Assembly: GCA_902175065.1 (NCBI GenBank)
Contig: CABIIJ010000058.1
Coordinates: 31,849 to 95,848, forward strand
From: an uncultured Comamonas sp.
Lineage (GTDB): Bacteria > Pseudomonadota > Gammaproteobacteria > Burkholderiales > Burkholderiaceae_C
Reading direction: 5' to 3'
Length of the DNA stretch: 64,000 nucleotides
The notes below the pieces were generated by a model. That model was not told the DNA's origin. It saw only the letters and a list, made by a program, of their open reading frames with translations, and ran no database searches. Positions 56,475-64,000 of the stretch are shown in pieces. Each line of letters starts with the position of its first letter. Position 1 is the first letter of the stretch. The position numbers and the translations under genes are program-made.

Positions 56475-57125
56475 TCATCGCCCGGCCTGTGCGGCAGGGC
56501 AAGCCGGACTGCCCAGCAACCGGGCCACGCGCTGGCGCAGCAGGGGCAGCAGCTCCGCCTCCAGCCAGGGGTGGCGTTGGAGCCAGCCGTTGTTGCGCGG
56601 GCTGGGGTGGGGCAGGACGATGGTGCTGGGCAGTTCGGCCAAATCCTTGCCGCGCAATCCTTCGACGGCCCGGGTGATGTTGCGCGGCGCCCGGGGCAGA
56701 TGCCAGGCCAGGGCGTACTGGCCCAGGACGATGGTCAGCGCCACCTGCGGCATCCGCTCCAGCAGCGGCTGGCGCCAGGTGGAGGCACATTCGGGGCGCG
56801 GCGGCAGATCGCCCGATGGGCCGGTGCCGGGGTAGCAAAAACCCATGGGCACCAGCGCCACCTGGTGCGGGTCGTAGAACTGCGCAGGCGTCAGGCCCAA
56901 CCAGGCACGCAGGCGCCGGCCGCTGGCATCGTCGAACGGAATCCCGCTGGCGTGAACTTTGCGCCCCGGCGCCTGCCCGGCAATCAGGATGCGGGCGCTG
57001 CGGCCCGCCTGCAGCACCGGGCGCGGGCCCAGCGGCAGGTGTGCGGCGCACAGGGTGCAGGAGCGCACGCGGCCCAGCAGGGTGTCCAGGCCTTGCTCTG
57101 GAGGGGTGAAATAAAACGCATCCAT
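56475..57125 (-). CDS. uracil-DNA glycosylase family protein
   Basis: A 216-residue member of the UDG superfamily. Motif A reads [19 protein letters not shown] and motif B reads [23 protein letters not shown] near the N terminus has two Cys, but the full four-Cys iron-sulfur pattern of family 4 is not evident, so the class is uncertain. It probably removes uracil or a related base. It diverges from rarA with 56 bp between starts. Confidence 0.85.
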   Translation of the reverse strand: MDAFYFTPPEQGLDTLLGRVRSCTLCAAHLPLGPRPVLQAGRSARILIAGQAPGRKVHASGIPFDDASGRRLRAWLGLTPAQFYDPHQVALVPMGFCYPGTGPSGDLPPRPECASTWRQPLLERMPQVALTIVLGQYALAWHLPRAPRNITRAVEGLRGKDLAELPSTIVLPHPSPRNNGWLQRHPWLEAELLPLLRQRVARLLGSPACPAAQAGR

Positions 57126-57181
57126 GGCCCCAGTGTAGGAAGCACCCGGCGTGCCGCCACAGGCGCTAGGATGGCAGCCCT

Positions 57182-58498
57182 ATGGCAAACACTGCTTCTT
57201 CCTTGCACCAACCGCTGGCCGAGCGCCTGCGCCCGCATTCCCTGGCCGAGGTCATCGGCCAGCAGCATGTGCTGGGGCCGGGAATGCCGCTGCGCCTGGC
57301 GTTCGAGTCCGGGCAGCCGCACAGCTGCATCCTGTGGGGGCCGCCCGGCGTGGGCAAGACGACGATTGCCCGGCTGATGGCGCAGGCTTTCGACGCCCAG
57401 TTCATCGCCATCAGCGCGGTACTGGGCGGCGTCAAGGACATCCGCGAAGCCGTGGAACAGGCCCAGGCCGCCGCCAGGGGCCTGATGCCGCAGCGCACGA
57501 TCGTCTTCGTCGACGAAGTGCACCGTTTCAACAAAAGCCAGCAGGATGCCTTTTTGCCCCATGTGGAAAGCGGTTTGTTCACCTTTGTCGGGGCGACGAC
57601 GGAAAACCCGTCGTTCGAGGTCAATTCCGCCTTGCTCTCGCGCTCGGTGGTCTACGTCCTGCAGGCCTTGACGGCGCAGGATCTGGAGCAGATCGTCGCC
57701 AAGGCGCAGGCCGTGCAGGCGCTGCCGGCAATCGACCAGGAGGCCGTGCAGACGCTGGTGGCGTATGCCGATGGCGATGCCCGGCGGCTGCTCAATACGC
57801 TGGAAACCCTGGCGACCAGCGCCCGGCAAGCGGGCATCGCGGAAATCACCACGGCCTGGCTGCAGCAGGTGCTGGGCCAGCAGCTGCGCCGCTACGACAA
57901 GGGTGGCGAGCAGTTCTACGACACCATCAGCGCCCTGCACAAAAGCGTGCGCGGCTCCGACCCGGACGCGGCGCTGTACTGGCTGGTGCGGATGCTGGAT
58001 GGCGGGGCCGATCCCAAATACCTGGCCCGGCGCATCGTGCGCATGGCCTGGGAGGACATCGGCCTGGCCGACCCCCGGGCCCTGCAAATCACCAACGAGG
58101 CGGCGCAGACCTACGAGCGCCTGGGCAGCCCCGAGGGCGAGCTGGCCCTGGCGCAGGCCGTGCTGTACCTGGCTGCGGCCCCCAAGAGCAATGCCGGCTA
58201 TGTGGCCTACAAACGCGCCCGCGCCCTGGTGCAAAGCGATGGCAGCCGTCCGGTGCCGCTGCATTTGCGCAATGCGCCGACCAGGCTGATGCAGCAACTG
58301 GACTACGGCAAGGGCTACCGCTACGCGCACGACGAGCCCGATGGCTTTGCCGCCGGGGAAAATTACTTCCCCGAGGGGCTGGAGCGGCCCGTGCTGTACG
58401 AACCCGTGCCGCGCGGGCTGGAAATCAGGATTGGCGAGAAGCTGCAGGCGCTGCGCCAGCGCAATGCCCAGACGCAGCAAGACCTTGCGCAAGAGTGA
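57182..58498 (+). CDS. rarA: replication-associated recombination protein A (RarA/MgsA)
   Basis: A 438-residue AAA+ ATPase acting at stalled replication forks. It opens PLAERLRPHSLAEVIGQQHV, has Walker A GPPGVGKTT near residue 57 and Walker B VFVDEVHRFNKSQQDAFLP, and an Arg-finger region near NPSFEVNSALLSR. The C-terminal tetramerisation domain (GENYFPEGLERPVLYEPV) is complete. It is a single-gene unit after which a 400-bp gap follows. Confidence 0.95.
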   Translation: MANTASSLHQPLAERLRPHSLAEVIGQQHVLGPGMPLRLAFESGQPHSCILWGPPGVGKTTIARLMAQAFDAQFIAISAVLGGVKDIREAVEQAQAAARGLMPQRTIVFVDEVHRFNKSQQDAFLPHVESGLFTFVGATTENPSFEVNSALLSRSVVYVLQALTAQDLEQIVAKAQAVQALPAIDQEAVQTLVAYADGDARRLLNTLETLATSARQAGIAEITTAWLQQVLGQQLRRYDKGGEQFYDTISALHKSVRGSDPDAALYWLVRMLDGGADPKYLARRIVRMAWEDIGLADPRALQITNEAAQTYERLGSPEGELALAQAVLYLAAAPKSNAGYVAYKRARALVQSDGSRPVPLHLRNAPTRLMQQLDYGKGYRYAHDEPDGFAAGENYFPEGLERPVLYEPVPRGLEIRIGEKLQALRQRNAQTQQDLAQE

Positions 58499-58895
58499 AA
58501 GCAGGGAGGGAGGGCTTCGCGCTTTGGCATGGCTTGCGTGCCTCGTTGCGATGAAACAACAAGTAATGAAAAAACATCAACTTTTTCGCATCAACTTTCT
58601 AAGTTTTTGATTTCTAGAAAAAAACTCCCCAAAACCCACTTCTTTCCAACCCGCTTTTCCACGTTGTCCTAGGGTTATGCCTAGGCAGCTCCCCGGGGGA
58701 GGCACCGCTGTCGTGGAAAATTGCGGCACTTGGCGGGCCCGCACATCGTGCGGGCCTGGCTTTATATCCGGGCCGTTGGCGCCGGCGCAGGTTGTTCATG
58801 GCGCTGGCACGGCGGTGCAAACGTGACTGGTGTGCTTCATGCGTGAAGGGCACGCCGGGTTCAATGTCTTACGCAATCCATCCGAAGGAGCGTTC
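58499..58895 (+). other. 397-bp intergenic region before the phosphate genes
   Basis: No gene was found. It holds two direct copies of CATCAACTTT (58575-58584 and 58589-58598), a pair of CCTAGG sites 6 bp apart (58668-58673 and 58680-58685), and a perfect 9-bp hairpin GGCCCGCAC/GTGCGGGCC (58736-58744 / 58748-58756). It must contain the promoter of the DUF47-Pit pair, but I saw no clear Pho box or sigma-70 hexamers. Confidence 0.5.
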
Positions 58896-59543
58896 ATGCT
58901 GTTTGGCAAGCTGTTGCCGCGCGAAGGCAATTTTTTCGAAATGTTCAACCAGCATGCCCAGCGCATCGTGGAAGCGGCACAAGCCTTCTCTGAATTGGTT
59001 GCCAATTACGCCGACGTGGCGCTGCGCGAAAAATTCAACCAGGCCGTCGACGAGGCCGAGCAGGCGGCCGACCGCGTCACCGACGAGGTCAACCGCACCC
59101 TGCACCAGACCTTCATCACCCCCCTGGACCGCGAGCACATCCACACCCTGATCGACACCATGGACGACGTGGCCGACCTGATCCAGGACTGCGCCGACAC
59201 CATGTTCCTGTACGACGTGCGCGTCATGACCCCCGAGGTGGTGCAACTGACCGAACTGAACGTGCGCTGCTGCGAAATCGTGCGCGACGTGGTCAAGCTG
59301 CTCGACCGGGTGAGCGATGCCAAAACCGCCGAGGCCGCGCTCAAGCTGTGCAACCAGATCGACACCTTCGAATCCGATGCCGACCGCGTGCTGCGCTCGG
59401 CCGTGAGCAAGCTGTTCCGCGAGGAGCAGGACATGCGCGAACTGCTCAAGCTCAAGGTGCTCTACGAGCTGATGGAATCGGTCACCGACAAATGCGAAGA
59501 CGTCGCCAAGGTCGTCGAAGGCATCGTGCTGGAAAACTCGTAA
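58896..59543 (+). CDS. DUF47 family (PhoU-like) phosphate transport accessory protein
   Basis: A 215-residue helical protein. GAAGGAG 5 bp upstream sets the start at MLFGKLLPREGNFFEMF. The family pattern includes FITPLDREHIHTLIDTMDDVADLIQD near residue 70 and LYELMESVTDKCEDVAKVVEGIVLEN at the end. DUF47 proteins regulate or assist Pit-type phosphate permeases. The Pit gene follows after 33 bp. Confidence 0.94.
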   Translation: MLFGKLLPREGNFFEMFNQHAQRIVEAAQAFSELVANYADVALREKFNQAVDEAEQAADRVTDEVNRTLHQTFITPLDREHIHTLIDTMDDVADLIQDCADTMFLYDVRVMTPEVVQLTELNVRCCEIVRDVVKLLDRVSDAKTAEAALKLCNQIDTFESDADRVLRSAVSKLFREEQDMRELLKLKVLYELMESVTDKCEDVAKVVEGIVLENS

Positions 59544-59576
59544 ACCTTTCCCTTTTCAAGCAAAGAAACTCCTGAC

Positions 59577-60587
59577 ATGGAACCCGTACAAGCTGCCCTG
59601 TGGGTGGTGATCCTGCTGGTGGCAATGGCCTTGGTGTTTGACTTCATGAACGGGTTTCATGACGCCGCCAACTCGATTGCCACGGTTGTCTCCACCGGCG
59701 TGCTCAAACCGACCCATGCGGTGCTTTTTGCCGCATTTTTCAACGTTGCTGCGGTGTTCGTGTTTCACCTCAGCGTTGCCGCCACCGTCGGCAAGGGGAT
59801 CATCGAGGCCGACATGGTCGGCACCCACGTCGTCTTTGGCGCCTTGGTCGGCGCCATCGTGTGGAACGTCATCACCTGGTACTACGGCATCCCGTCCAGC
59901 TCCTCGCACGCCCTGATCGGCGGCCTGGTCGGCGCCGGGCTGGCCAAAGGCGGCTTCAGCGCGTTGATCGCCAGCGGGATCCTGAAGACCGTGGCATTCA
60001 TCGTCATCTCGCCGCTGCTGGGCTATCTGTTCGGCTCGCTGATGATGGTCGCCGTCGCCTGGATCTTCCGCCGCGCCAGGCCGGGGCGGGTCGACGGCCT
60101 GTTCCGCAAGCTGCAGCTCGTTTCGGCCGGCGCCTACTCCCTGGGCCACGGCGGCAACGATGCGCAAAAGACCATCGGCATCATCTGGCTGCTGCTGATC
60201 GCCACGGGCTATGCCTCGGGCAGCGACAGCGTGCCGCCCACCTGGGTCATCATCAGCTGCTACGCCGCCATTGGCTGCGGCACCATGTTCGGCGGCTGGC
60301 GCATCGTCAAGACCATGGGGCAGAAAATCACCAAGCTCAAACCCGTGGGCGGCTTCTGCGCCGAATCGGGCGGGGCCATCACCCTGTTCGCCGCCACCGT
60401 CATGGGGGTGCCGGTATCGACGACGCACACCATTACCGGGGCCATCGTCGGGGTGGGCTCCACCCAGCGGGCCAGCGCCGTGCGCTGGGGCGTGGCGGGC
60501 AACATCATCTGGGCCTGGATTCTGACGATTCCGGCCAGCGCCCTCGTCGCTGCCGTGGCCTACTGGGTCAGCCTGCAACTCTATTAA
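59577..60587 (+). CDS. inorganic phosphate transporter, PiT family
   Basis: A 336-residue membrane protein with about 10 helices. The two PiT signatures are present: FMNGFHDAANSIATVVSTG near residue 22 and GHGGNDAQKTIGIIWLLL near residue 190. It carries metal-phosphate in symport with protons. It forms a unit with the DUF47 gene. Its TAA stop merges with the A run of palindrome copy 9. Confidence 0.95.
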   Translation: MEPVQAALWVVILLVAMALVFDFMNGFHDAANSIATVVSTGVLKPTHAVLFAAFFNVAAVFVFHLSVAATVGKGIIEADMVGTHVVFGALVGAIVWNVITWYYGIPSSSSHALIGGLVGAGLAKGGFSALIASGILKTVAFIVISPLLGYLFGSLMMVAVAWIFRRARPGRVDGLFRKLQLVSAGAYSLGHGGNDAQKTIGIIWLLLIATGYASGSDSVPPTWVIISCYAAIGCGTMFGGWRIVKTMGQKITKLKPVGGFCAESGGAITLFAATVMGVPVSTTHTITGAIVGVGSTQRASAVRWGVAGNIIWAWILTIPASALVAAVAYWVSLQLY

Positions 60588-60675
60588 AAAAGAAGCTTTC
60601 TCCGCCTGCCACACAAGGGTTTCAGACTGTTTTCACCCTGAAACCCTTGTGAATGAAGCGGAAACAGCTCTCTTT
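60585..60675. repeat. dispersed palindrome, copy 9
   Basis: The outer arms AGCTTTCTCCGCC (from 60594) and AGCGGAAACAGCT (60657-60669) match at 10 of 13 positions. The inner arms CACAAGGGTTTCAG and CTGAAACCCTTGTG are a perfect 14-bp repeat. The left A run includes the Pit stop codon; the right end reads CTCTCTTTTC. Confidence 0.88.
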
Positions 60676-60705
60676 TCATGACCAGTCCCGCTTTCTTATT
60701 TTCTG

Positions 60706-60711
60706 TATAAT
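60706..60711 (+). promoter_or_regulatory. -10 element before rpsP
   Basis: A perfect TATAAT lies 101 bp upstream of the rpsP start and 30 bp after palindrome copy 9. No good -35 is seen at normal spacing. Confidence 0.5.
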
Positions 60712-60812
60712 CACGCGCTTTCGGCGTGTCGCTGGCCGGGTGGCCATGTCGCGTGTCTCAAACGTCGTGAAAATCAACTGCAGTGCAACTGCAACCACCC
60801 GAAGGAATAACC

Positions 60813-61067
60813 ATGGTCGTCATTCGACTCTCCCGCAGCGGCTCCAAGGCCCGCCCGTTCTTCAACATCGTTGCTGCCGACAAGCGCGTGCGCCGCGACG
60901 GCGCTTTCATCGAGCGTCTGGGCTTCTACAACCCCAACGCCCGTGGCGCTGAAGAAGGCCTGCGTCTGGCACTGGATCGCGTGGCCTACTGGAAGAGCGT
61001 CGGTGCCCAGGCATCGGACACTGCCGAGCGTCTGATCAAGCAAGCTGCTGCCAAGGTCGCTGCCTAA
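60813..61067 (+). CDS. rpsP: 30S ribosomal protein S16
   Basis: An 84-residue S16: [20 protein letters not shown], then IERLGFYNP and [24 protein letters not shown] before the ATG sets the start; a frame beginning 30 bp earlier is not the family N terminus. First gene of rpsP-rimM-trmD-rplS, but a terminator follows. Confidence 0.98.
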   Translation: MVVIRLSRSGSKARPFFNIVAADKRVRRDGAFIERLGFYNPNARGAEEGLRLALDRVAYWKSVGAQASDTAERLIKQAAAKVAA

Positions 61068-61089
61068 ACTGCGCTCCTGCCGCAAGCCG

Positions 61090-61122
61090 GGCTCCGTTAG
61101 CATGTCTGACGGAGCCTTTTTT
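61090..61122 (+). terminator. intrinsic terminator between rpsP and rimM
   Basis: GGCTCCGTTAG (61090-61100) and CTGACGGAGCC (61106-61116) pair over 11 bp with one G-U, loop CATGT, then six T (61117-61122). A rimM start candidate (61102) is inside the loop, and the other (61123) follows the T run directly. It could act as a full or partial stop within the operon. Confidence 0.85.
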
Positions 61123-61713
61123 ATGGATTCAATTTTGACGACTATGCCCGAGCTGCCCCTGTTGCCTGCCACCGACCTGCCCAGCGATGCCATTGAAGTC
61201 GGCCGCATTGCCGATGCCTGGGGCATCAAAGGCTGGTTCAAAGTCATCGCCTTCAGCGCCGATCCGCAGGCGCTGATGGCGGCCCCGCAATGGTTTTTGC
61301 AGCCGGCAGAAAAAGGCGCAAAAACCTTCACCGGCACAGTCACCCTGCCCGTCAAGCAAATCCGCTGGCATGGCGACGGGCTGGTGGCCACCAGCCCCGA
61401 GGTGGCCAGCCGCGACCAGGCCGAAGCGCTGCGCGGCGCCCGCATCTTCGTGGCCCGCGAACATTTTCCCCAGGCCGAGGACGGCGAGTATTACTGGGTC
61501 GATTTATTGGGTTTGCAGGTGCGCAACCGCGAAGGCCTCGCCCTGGGCGTCGTGAAAGACTTGCTGGCCACCGGCCCGCAAACCGTGCTGGTGCTGGAAC
61601 AGGAAATGGACGGCAAGCCCGTGGAGCGCATGATTCCCTTCGTCGATGCCTACATCGACAGCGTCGATCTGCCCGGCAAGACCATCGTGGCCGACTGGCA
61701 GCCGGATTACTGA
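61123..61713 (+). CDS. rimM: ribosome maturation factor RimM
   Basis: A 196-residue 16S rRNA processing factor that binds S19. The N-terminal RimM domain begins near [18 protein letters not shown], and a PRC-barrel domain follows from about [13 protein letters not shown] to the end. Possible starts are ATGs at 61102, 61123 and 61144; 61123 has ACGGAG about 9 bp upstream, lying in the terminator stem. trmD begins 28 bp after its stop. Confidence 0.95.
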   Translation: MDSILTTMPELPLLPATDLPSDAIEVGRIADAWGIKGWFKVIAFSADPQALMAAPQWFLQPAEKGAKTFTGTVTLPVKQIRWHGDGLVATSPEVASRDQAEALRGARIFVAREHFPQAEDGEYYWVDLLGLQVRNREGLALGVVKDLLATGPQTVLVLEQEMDGKPVERMIPFVDAYIDSVDLPGKTIVADWQPDY

Positions 61714-61741
61714 TTGCGGACGACGAACACCCTGCCCGGCC

Positions 61742-62527
61742 ATGCGCTTTGACATCCTGACCCTGTTCCCGCAGATGTTCGCCCCGTTCCTGGACAACGG
61801 GGTGACGCGCCGCGCCTTCGCCAGCGGCCAGGTACAGGTGCGGCTGTGGAACCCGCGCGACTTTGCCGAAGGCAACTACCGCCGCGTCGATGACCGCCCC
61901 TTCGGCGGCGGCCCCGGCATGGTCATGCTGGCCGAACCCTTGCAGCGCTGCCTGGATGCCGCCCGGCAGGATCGGGCGCAAGCGGGCGAGACGACTGCCG
62001 CCCCGGTGGTGCTGTTCTCCCCCATCGGCGAGGTGCTGCACCACGATGCCGTGGCCCGGTGGGCCGAAAGTGCCGGGGCGATCTTGCTGTGCGGGCGCTA
62101 CGAAGGCATGGACCAGCGCTTTATCGACGCCAACGTCACGCACCAGATCAGCCTGGGCGATTTCATCCTCTCCGGCGGCGAACTGGCGGCGCTGGTGCTG
62201 CTGGACGCGGTCACGCGCCTGCAGCCCGGGGTTTTGCACGATGCCGGCAGCTTTCAGCAGGACAGTTTCAACCCGGCGCTCGACGGCCTGCTGGACTGCC
62301 CGCACTACACCCGCCCCGAAGTCTGGCAGGGCCAGGGCGTGCCGGCGCCGCTGCTGTCCGGCCACCATGCGCAGATCGAGCGCTGGCGGCGCGAGCAAAG
62401 CCTGCTGCTGACGGCCCGCCAGCGCCCGCAACTGCTGCAGCAGGCCCGCAGCCAGGGGCGCTTGACGGCGCAGGACGAGGCGTTTCTGCGCACCCAGGCG
62501 GCCAGCCCGCCCCCGACTTCCGGGTAG
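61742..62527 (+). CDS. trmD: tRNA (guanine(37)-N1)-methyltransferase
   Basis: A 261-residue SPOUT enzyme that methylates G37 of tRNAs with SAM, preventing frameshifts. It opens [21 protein letters not shown] and has [11 protein letters not shown] and the knot region [14 protein letters not shown] plus [16 protein letters not shown]. The start follows the family N terminus; a longer frame overlaps rimM by 68 bp. Confidence 0.97.
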   Translation: MRFDILTLFPQMFAPFLDNGVTRRAFASGQVQVRLWNPRDFAEGNYRRVDDRPFGGGPGMVMLAEPLQRCLDAARQDRAQAGETTAAPVVLFSPIGEVLHHDAVARWAESAGAILLCGRYEGMDQRFIDANVTHQISLGDFILSGGELAALVLLDAVTRLQPGVLHDAGSFQQDSFNPALDGLLDCPHYTRPEVWQGQGVPAPLLSGHHAQIERWRREQSLLLTARQRPQLLQQARSQGRLTAQDEAFLRTQAASPPPTSG

Positions 62528-62556
62528 TTGCCGACAAAATCCTGCGCGGTTATAAT
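62528..62556 (+). promoter_or_regulatory. sigma-70 promoter for rplS
   Basis: TTGCCG (62528-62533) and TATAAT (62551-62556) with a 17-bp spacer. It begins right at the end of trmD and leaves a leader of about 110 nt before rplS. Confidence 0.75.
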
Positions 62557-62674
62557 CGCGGGTTCTTTGATCCTCTATCCGGCCGCTGGATTCTTGATTT
62601 GTATCGCTCCAGCCTATGGCGTCAATCCCGACGCTTGCCAATTTCGGCGCGGTTACGATCAATGTGGATGAACC

Positions 62675-63067
62675 ATGAATCTGCTGCAAACCCTTGAGCA
62701 AGAAGAAATTGCTCGTTTGAACAAAGAAATCCCCGACTTCAACCCCGGCGACACCGTGATCGTCAGCGTGAACGTGGTCGAAGGCAGCCGCAAGCGCGTC
62801 CAGGCCTACGAAGGCGTGGTGATCGCCAAGCGCAACCGTGGCCTGAACAGCGGCTTCATCGTGCGCAAGATCTCCAACGGCGAAGGCGTGGAACGTACCT
62901 TCCAGACCTACTCGCCCCTGATCGCCAAGATCGAAGTCAAACGCCGTGGCGACGTGCGCCGCGCCAAGCTGTACTACCTGCGCGGCCTGACCGGCAAGAA
63001 AGCCCGTATCAAGGAAAAGCTGCCCCAGCGCAAGGCCGCCGTGGCTGCTCCGGCCGCTGCCGAGTAA
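62675..63067 (+). CDS. rplS: 50S ribosomal protein L19
   Basis: A 130-residue L19: [21 protein letters not shown], then [19 protein letters not shown] and [16 protein letters not shown]. The tail is Ala-rich and slightly longer than the E. coli protein (115). Last gene of the rpsP group, with its own promoter. Confidence 0.98.
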   Translation: MNLLQTLEQEEIARLNKEIPDFNPGDTVIVSVNVVEGSRKRVQAYEGVVIAKRNRGLNSGFIVRKISNGEGVERTFQTYSPLIAKIEVKRRGDVRRAKLYYLRGLTGKKARIKEKLPQRKAAVAAPAAAE

Positions 63068-63076
63068 GCGCACAAC

Positions 63077-63144
63077 CGCCCTGCCGGATACGGCAGGGCG
63101 CAACCGGCCAAAAGCCGCTACAGTTTTGCTGTGGCGGCTTTTTT
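63077..63144 (+). terminator. tandem hairpins ending in a terminator after rplS
   Basis: CGCCCTGCCG/CGGCAGGGCG (63077-63086 / 63091-63100) is a perfect 10-bp hairpin with loop GATA and no T run. It is followed by AAGCCGCTACAG/CTGTGGCGGCTT (63112-63123 / 63129-63140) with one G-U and six T, a clear terminator. Confidence 0.85.
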
Positions 63145-63154
63145 GTTTTAGTGC

Positions 63155-63862
63155 ATGTCTTCTTCGTCCCAACGCTTTCAGCGCCCGGTGGGCATCCCCT
63201 CGTTCGATCCCCGGCAAGTGCCGGTGTACGGGCGTGATGTCCATTTGCCGGCCGTGCCGGTGCAGGCCCAAACCGTGCAGGCCGTGCGCCAGCGCTTTGC
63301 CCGGCCTCCCGCCTGGCAGCCCGAGCTGCGCGGCGAGCCGGCCTTTACCCAACGCCCCATGGCCGCTGCGGCGGTGCTTTTGCCTCTGGTGCAGCGGCAG
63401 GAGGGACTGACCATGCTGCTGACCCAGCGCAGCGAGCAGCTCTCCAGCCATTCCGGCCAGATCGCCTTCCCCGGTGGACGCACCGACCCTGAAGACCCGG
63501 ATGCGGTGGCCACCGCCTTGCGCGAAGCCTGGGAGGAAGTCGGCCTGGCTCCGCAGCATGCCCAGGTGCTGGGCAGCTTGCCGGTGTATACCACCGGCTC
63601 GGCGTACAACGTCACCCCGGTGGTGGCGCTGGTGCCGCCGCAGCCGCTGGCGCCCAATCCGCAGGAAGTCGCCCAGGTGTTCGAAGTGCCGCTGGCCTTC
63701 ATCCTGGACCCGGCCAACCACCAGCGCCATCGCCTGTTCTGGCAGGGGCGCGAGCGCGAATGGTTTGCCATGCCCTACCACGACCCCCAGGGGGCAGAGC
63801 ACTTCATCTGGGGCGCAACGGCGGGCATGTTGCGCAACTTCTACCGGTTCATGGCGGCATAA
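63155..63862 (+). CDS. CoA pyrophosphatase, NudL-type Nudix hydrolase
   Basis: A 235-residue protein. The Nudix box GGRTDPEDPDAVATALREAW continues EEVGL and has two extra residues compared with the classical spacing, as in E. coli NudL. The preceding LLTQRSEQLSSHSGQIAFP is the CoA-hydrolase signature of this family. It should split CoA or oxidised CoA. Its TAA stop (63860-63862) coincides with the target triplet next to the IS end, yet the C-terminal ending MLRNFYRFMAA looks complete. Confidence 0.92.
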   Translation: MSSSSQRFQRPVGIPSFDPRQVPVYGRDVHLPAVPVQAQTVQAVRQRFARPPAWQPELRGEPAFTQRPMAAAAVLLPLVQRQEGLTMLLTQRSEQLSSHSGQIAFPGGRTDPEDPDAVATALREAWEEVGLAPQHAQVLGSLPVYTTGSAYNVTPVVALVPPQPLAPNPQEVAQVFEVPLAFILDPANHQRHRLFWQGREREWFAMPYHDPQGAEHFIWGATAGMLRNFYRFMAA

Positions 63863-64000
63863 GAACCTGTTCAAAGTCTTTTAAGCAGTAGCGCCAAGAA
63901 CGCCAAGTGGATGAACTGCAGGCTGGTGTTGAGTAGTCTCTCGCAGTTCTTCCACAACCGCCTATTCTTCTCCAGCCAAGCGAAGCTGCGCTCAACCACC
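63863..64000. mobile_element. end of an IS5-family insertion sequence (cut by window)
   Basis: The terminal repeat GAACCTGTTCAAAGTCTT begins immediately after a TAA. The inside encodes the C terminus of a transposase on the minus strand. The other end lies outside the window, so size and target duplication cannot be confirmed. Confidence 0.8.
63871..64000 (-). CDS. IS5-family transposase, C-terminal fragment (partial)
   Basis: The last 42 residues are visible: VVERSFAWLEKNRRLWKNCE, then LLNTSLQFIHLAFLALLLKRL. VVERSFAWL with its Glu of the DDE triad and the R-R spacing are typical of IS5-family (IS427-like) transposases. The gene continues beyond the right edge; nothing is known about intactness. 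Confidence 0.85.
   Translation of the reverse strand, partial: VVERSFAWLEKNRRLWKNCERLLNTSLQFIHLAFLALLLKRL

Noticed and set aside
63113-63154. Earlier start or extra small gene between rplS and the Nudix gene
   Set aside because: The stretch is occupied by the rplS terminator hairpin.

Overview
The window is a GC-rich chromosomal stretch with a dense gene layout typical of a betaproteobacterium of the order Burkholderiales, most likely family Comamonadaceae. The evidence is the product set and gene order: ubiE-(Tim44-like)-ubiJ-ubiB, fmdB-DUF502-aspS, ispB diverging from rplU-rpmA-obgE-proB, rpsP-rimM-trmD-rplS, and a fused FAD/Fe-S oxidoreductase that starts with DUF3683. I see no plasmid, phage, CRISPR or rRNA signature. 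One tRNA (Pro, anticodon CGG) is present. The genus is inferred, not shown.

Layout. 0-7.5 kb: fatty-acid beta-oxidation genes (bifunctional dehydrogenase/hydratase, thiolase, thioesterase, an isomerase-like crotonase), then a DUF4139 envelope protein. 7.5-16.5 kb: YciA-type thioesterase, Atm1-type ABC exporter, bactofilin, glycerophosphodiesterase, 1308-residue FAD/Fe-S oxidoreductase, HIT protein, DUF971 protein. 16.5-25 kb: ubiquinone genes, a sodium:solute symporter, fmdB-DUF502-aspS. 25-31.5 kb: a three-gene ferric-iron ABC importer, an EEP-family phosphatase/nuclease, folE, a small secreted protein, a LysE exporter. 31.5-36 kb: tRNA-Pro, ispB, rplU, rpmA, obgE, proB. 36-52.5 kb: cell envelope and c-di-GMP genes (three GGDEF proteins, one of them also EAL; penicillin-binding protein 1C; a thioester-containing bacterial alpha-2-macroglobulin; mpl). 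52.5-64 kb: peptide-type binding protein, Bcr/CflA efflux pump, WrbA-like flavoprotein, uracil-DNA glycosylase homologue, rarA, DUF47-Pit phosphate pair, rpsP-rimM-trmD-rplS, NudL-type Nudix hydrolase, and the end of an IS5-family insertion sequence that runs off the window.

The most unusual signal is not a gene. Nine copies of a roughly 90-bp imperfect palindrome lie between genes (about 4.1, 10.6, 15.9, 20.6, 25.1, 34.6, 39.8, 55.6 and 60.6 kb). Each has outer arms related to GAGCTGCTTCCGCT / AGCGGAAGCAGCTC and an inner pair related to ATTTCAGATA / TATCTGAAAT, and in most copies it is flanked by A on the left and T on the right. Eight of the nine begin within about 10 nt of a stop codon and three overlap it. 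They look like a dispersed family of two-way terminators or end-of-gene elements.

Other structures worth checking: a 162-bp inverted-repeat element with a TAA target duplication whose ends resemble those of the IS at the right edge; an intrinsic terminator between rpsP and rimM, paired with a separate promoter for rplS; and a hairpin reaching the ribosome-binding region of the alpha-2-macroglobulin gene.
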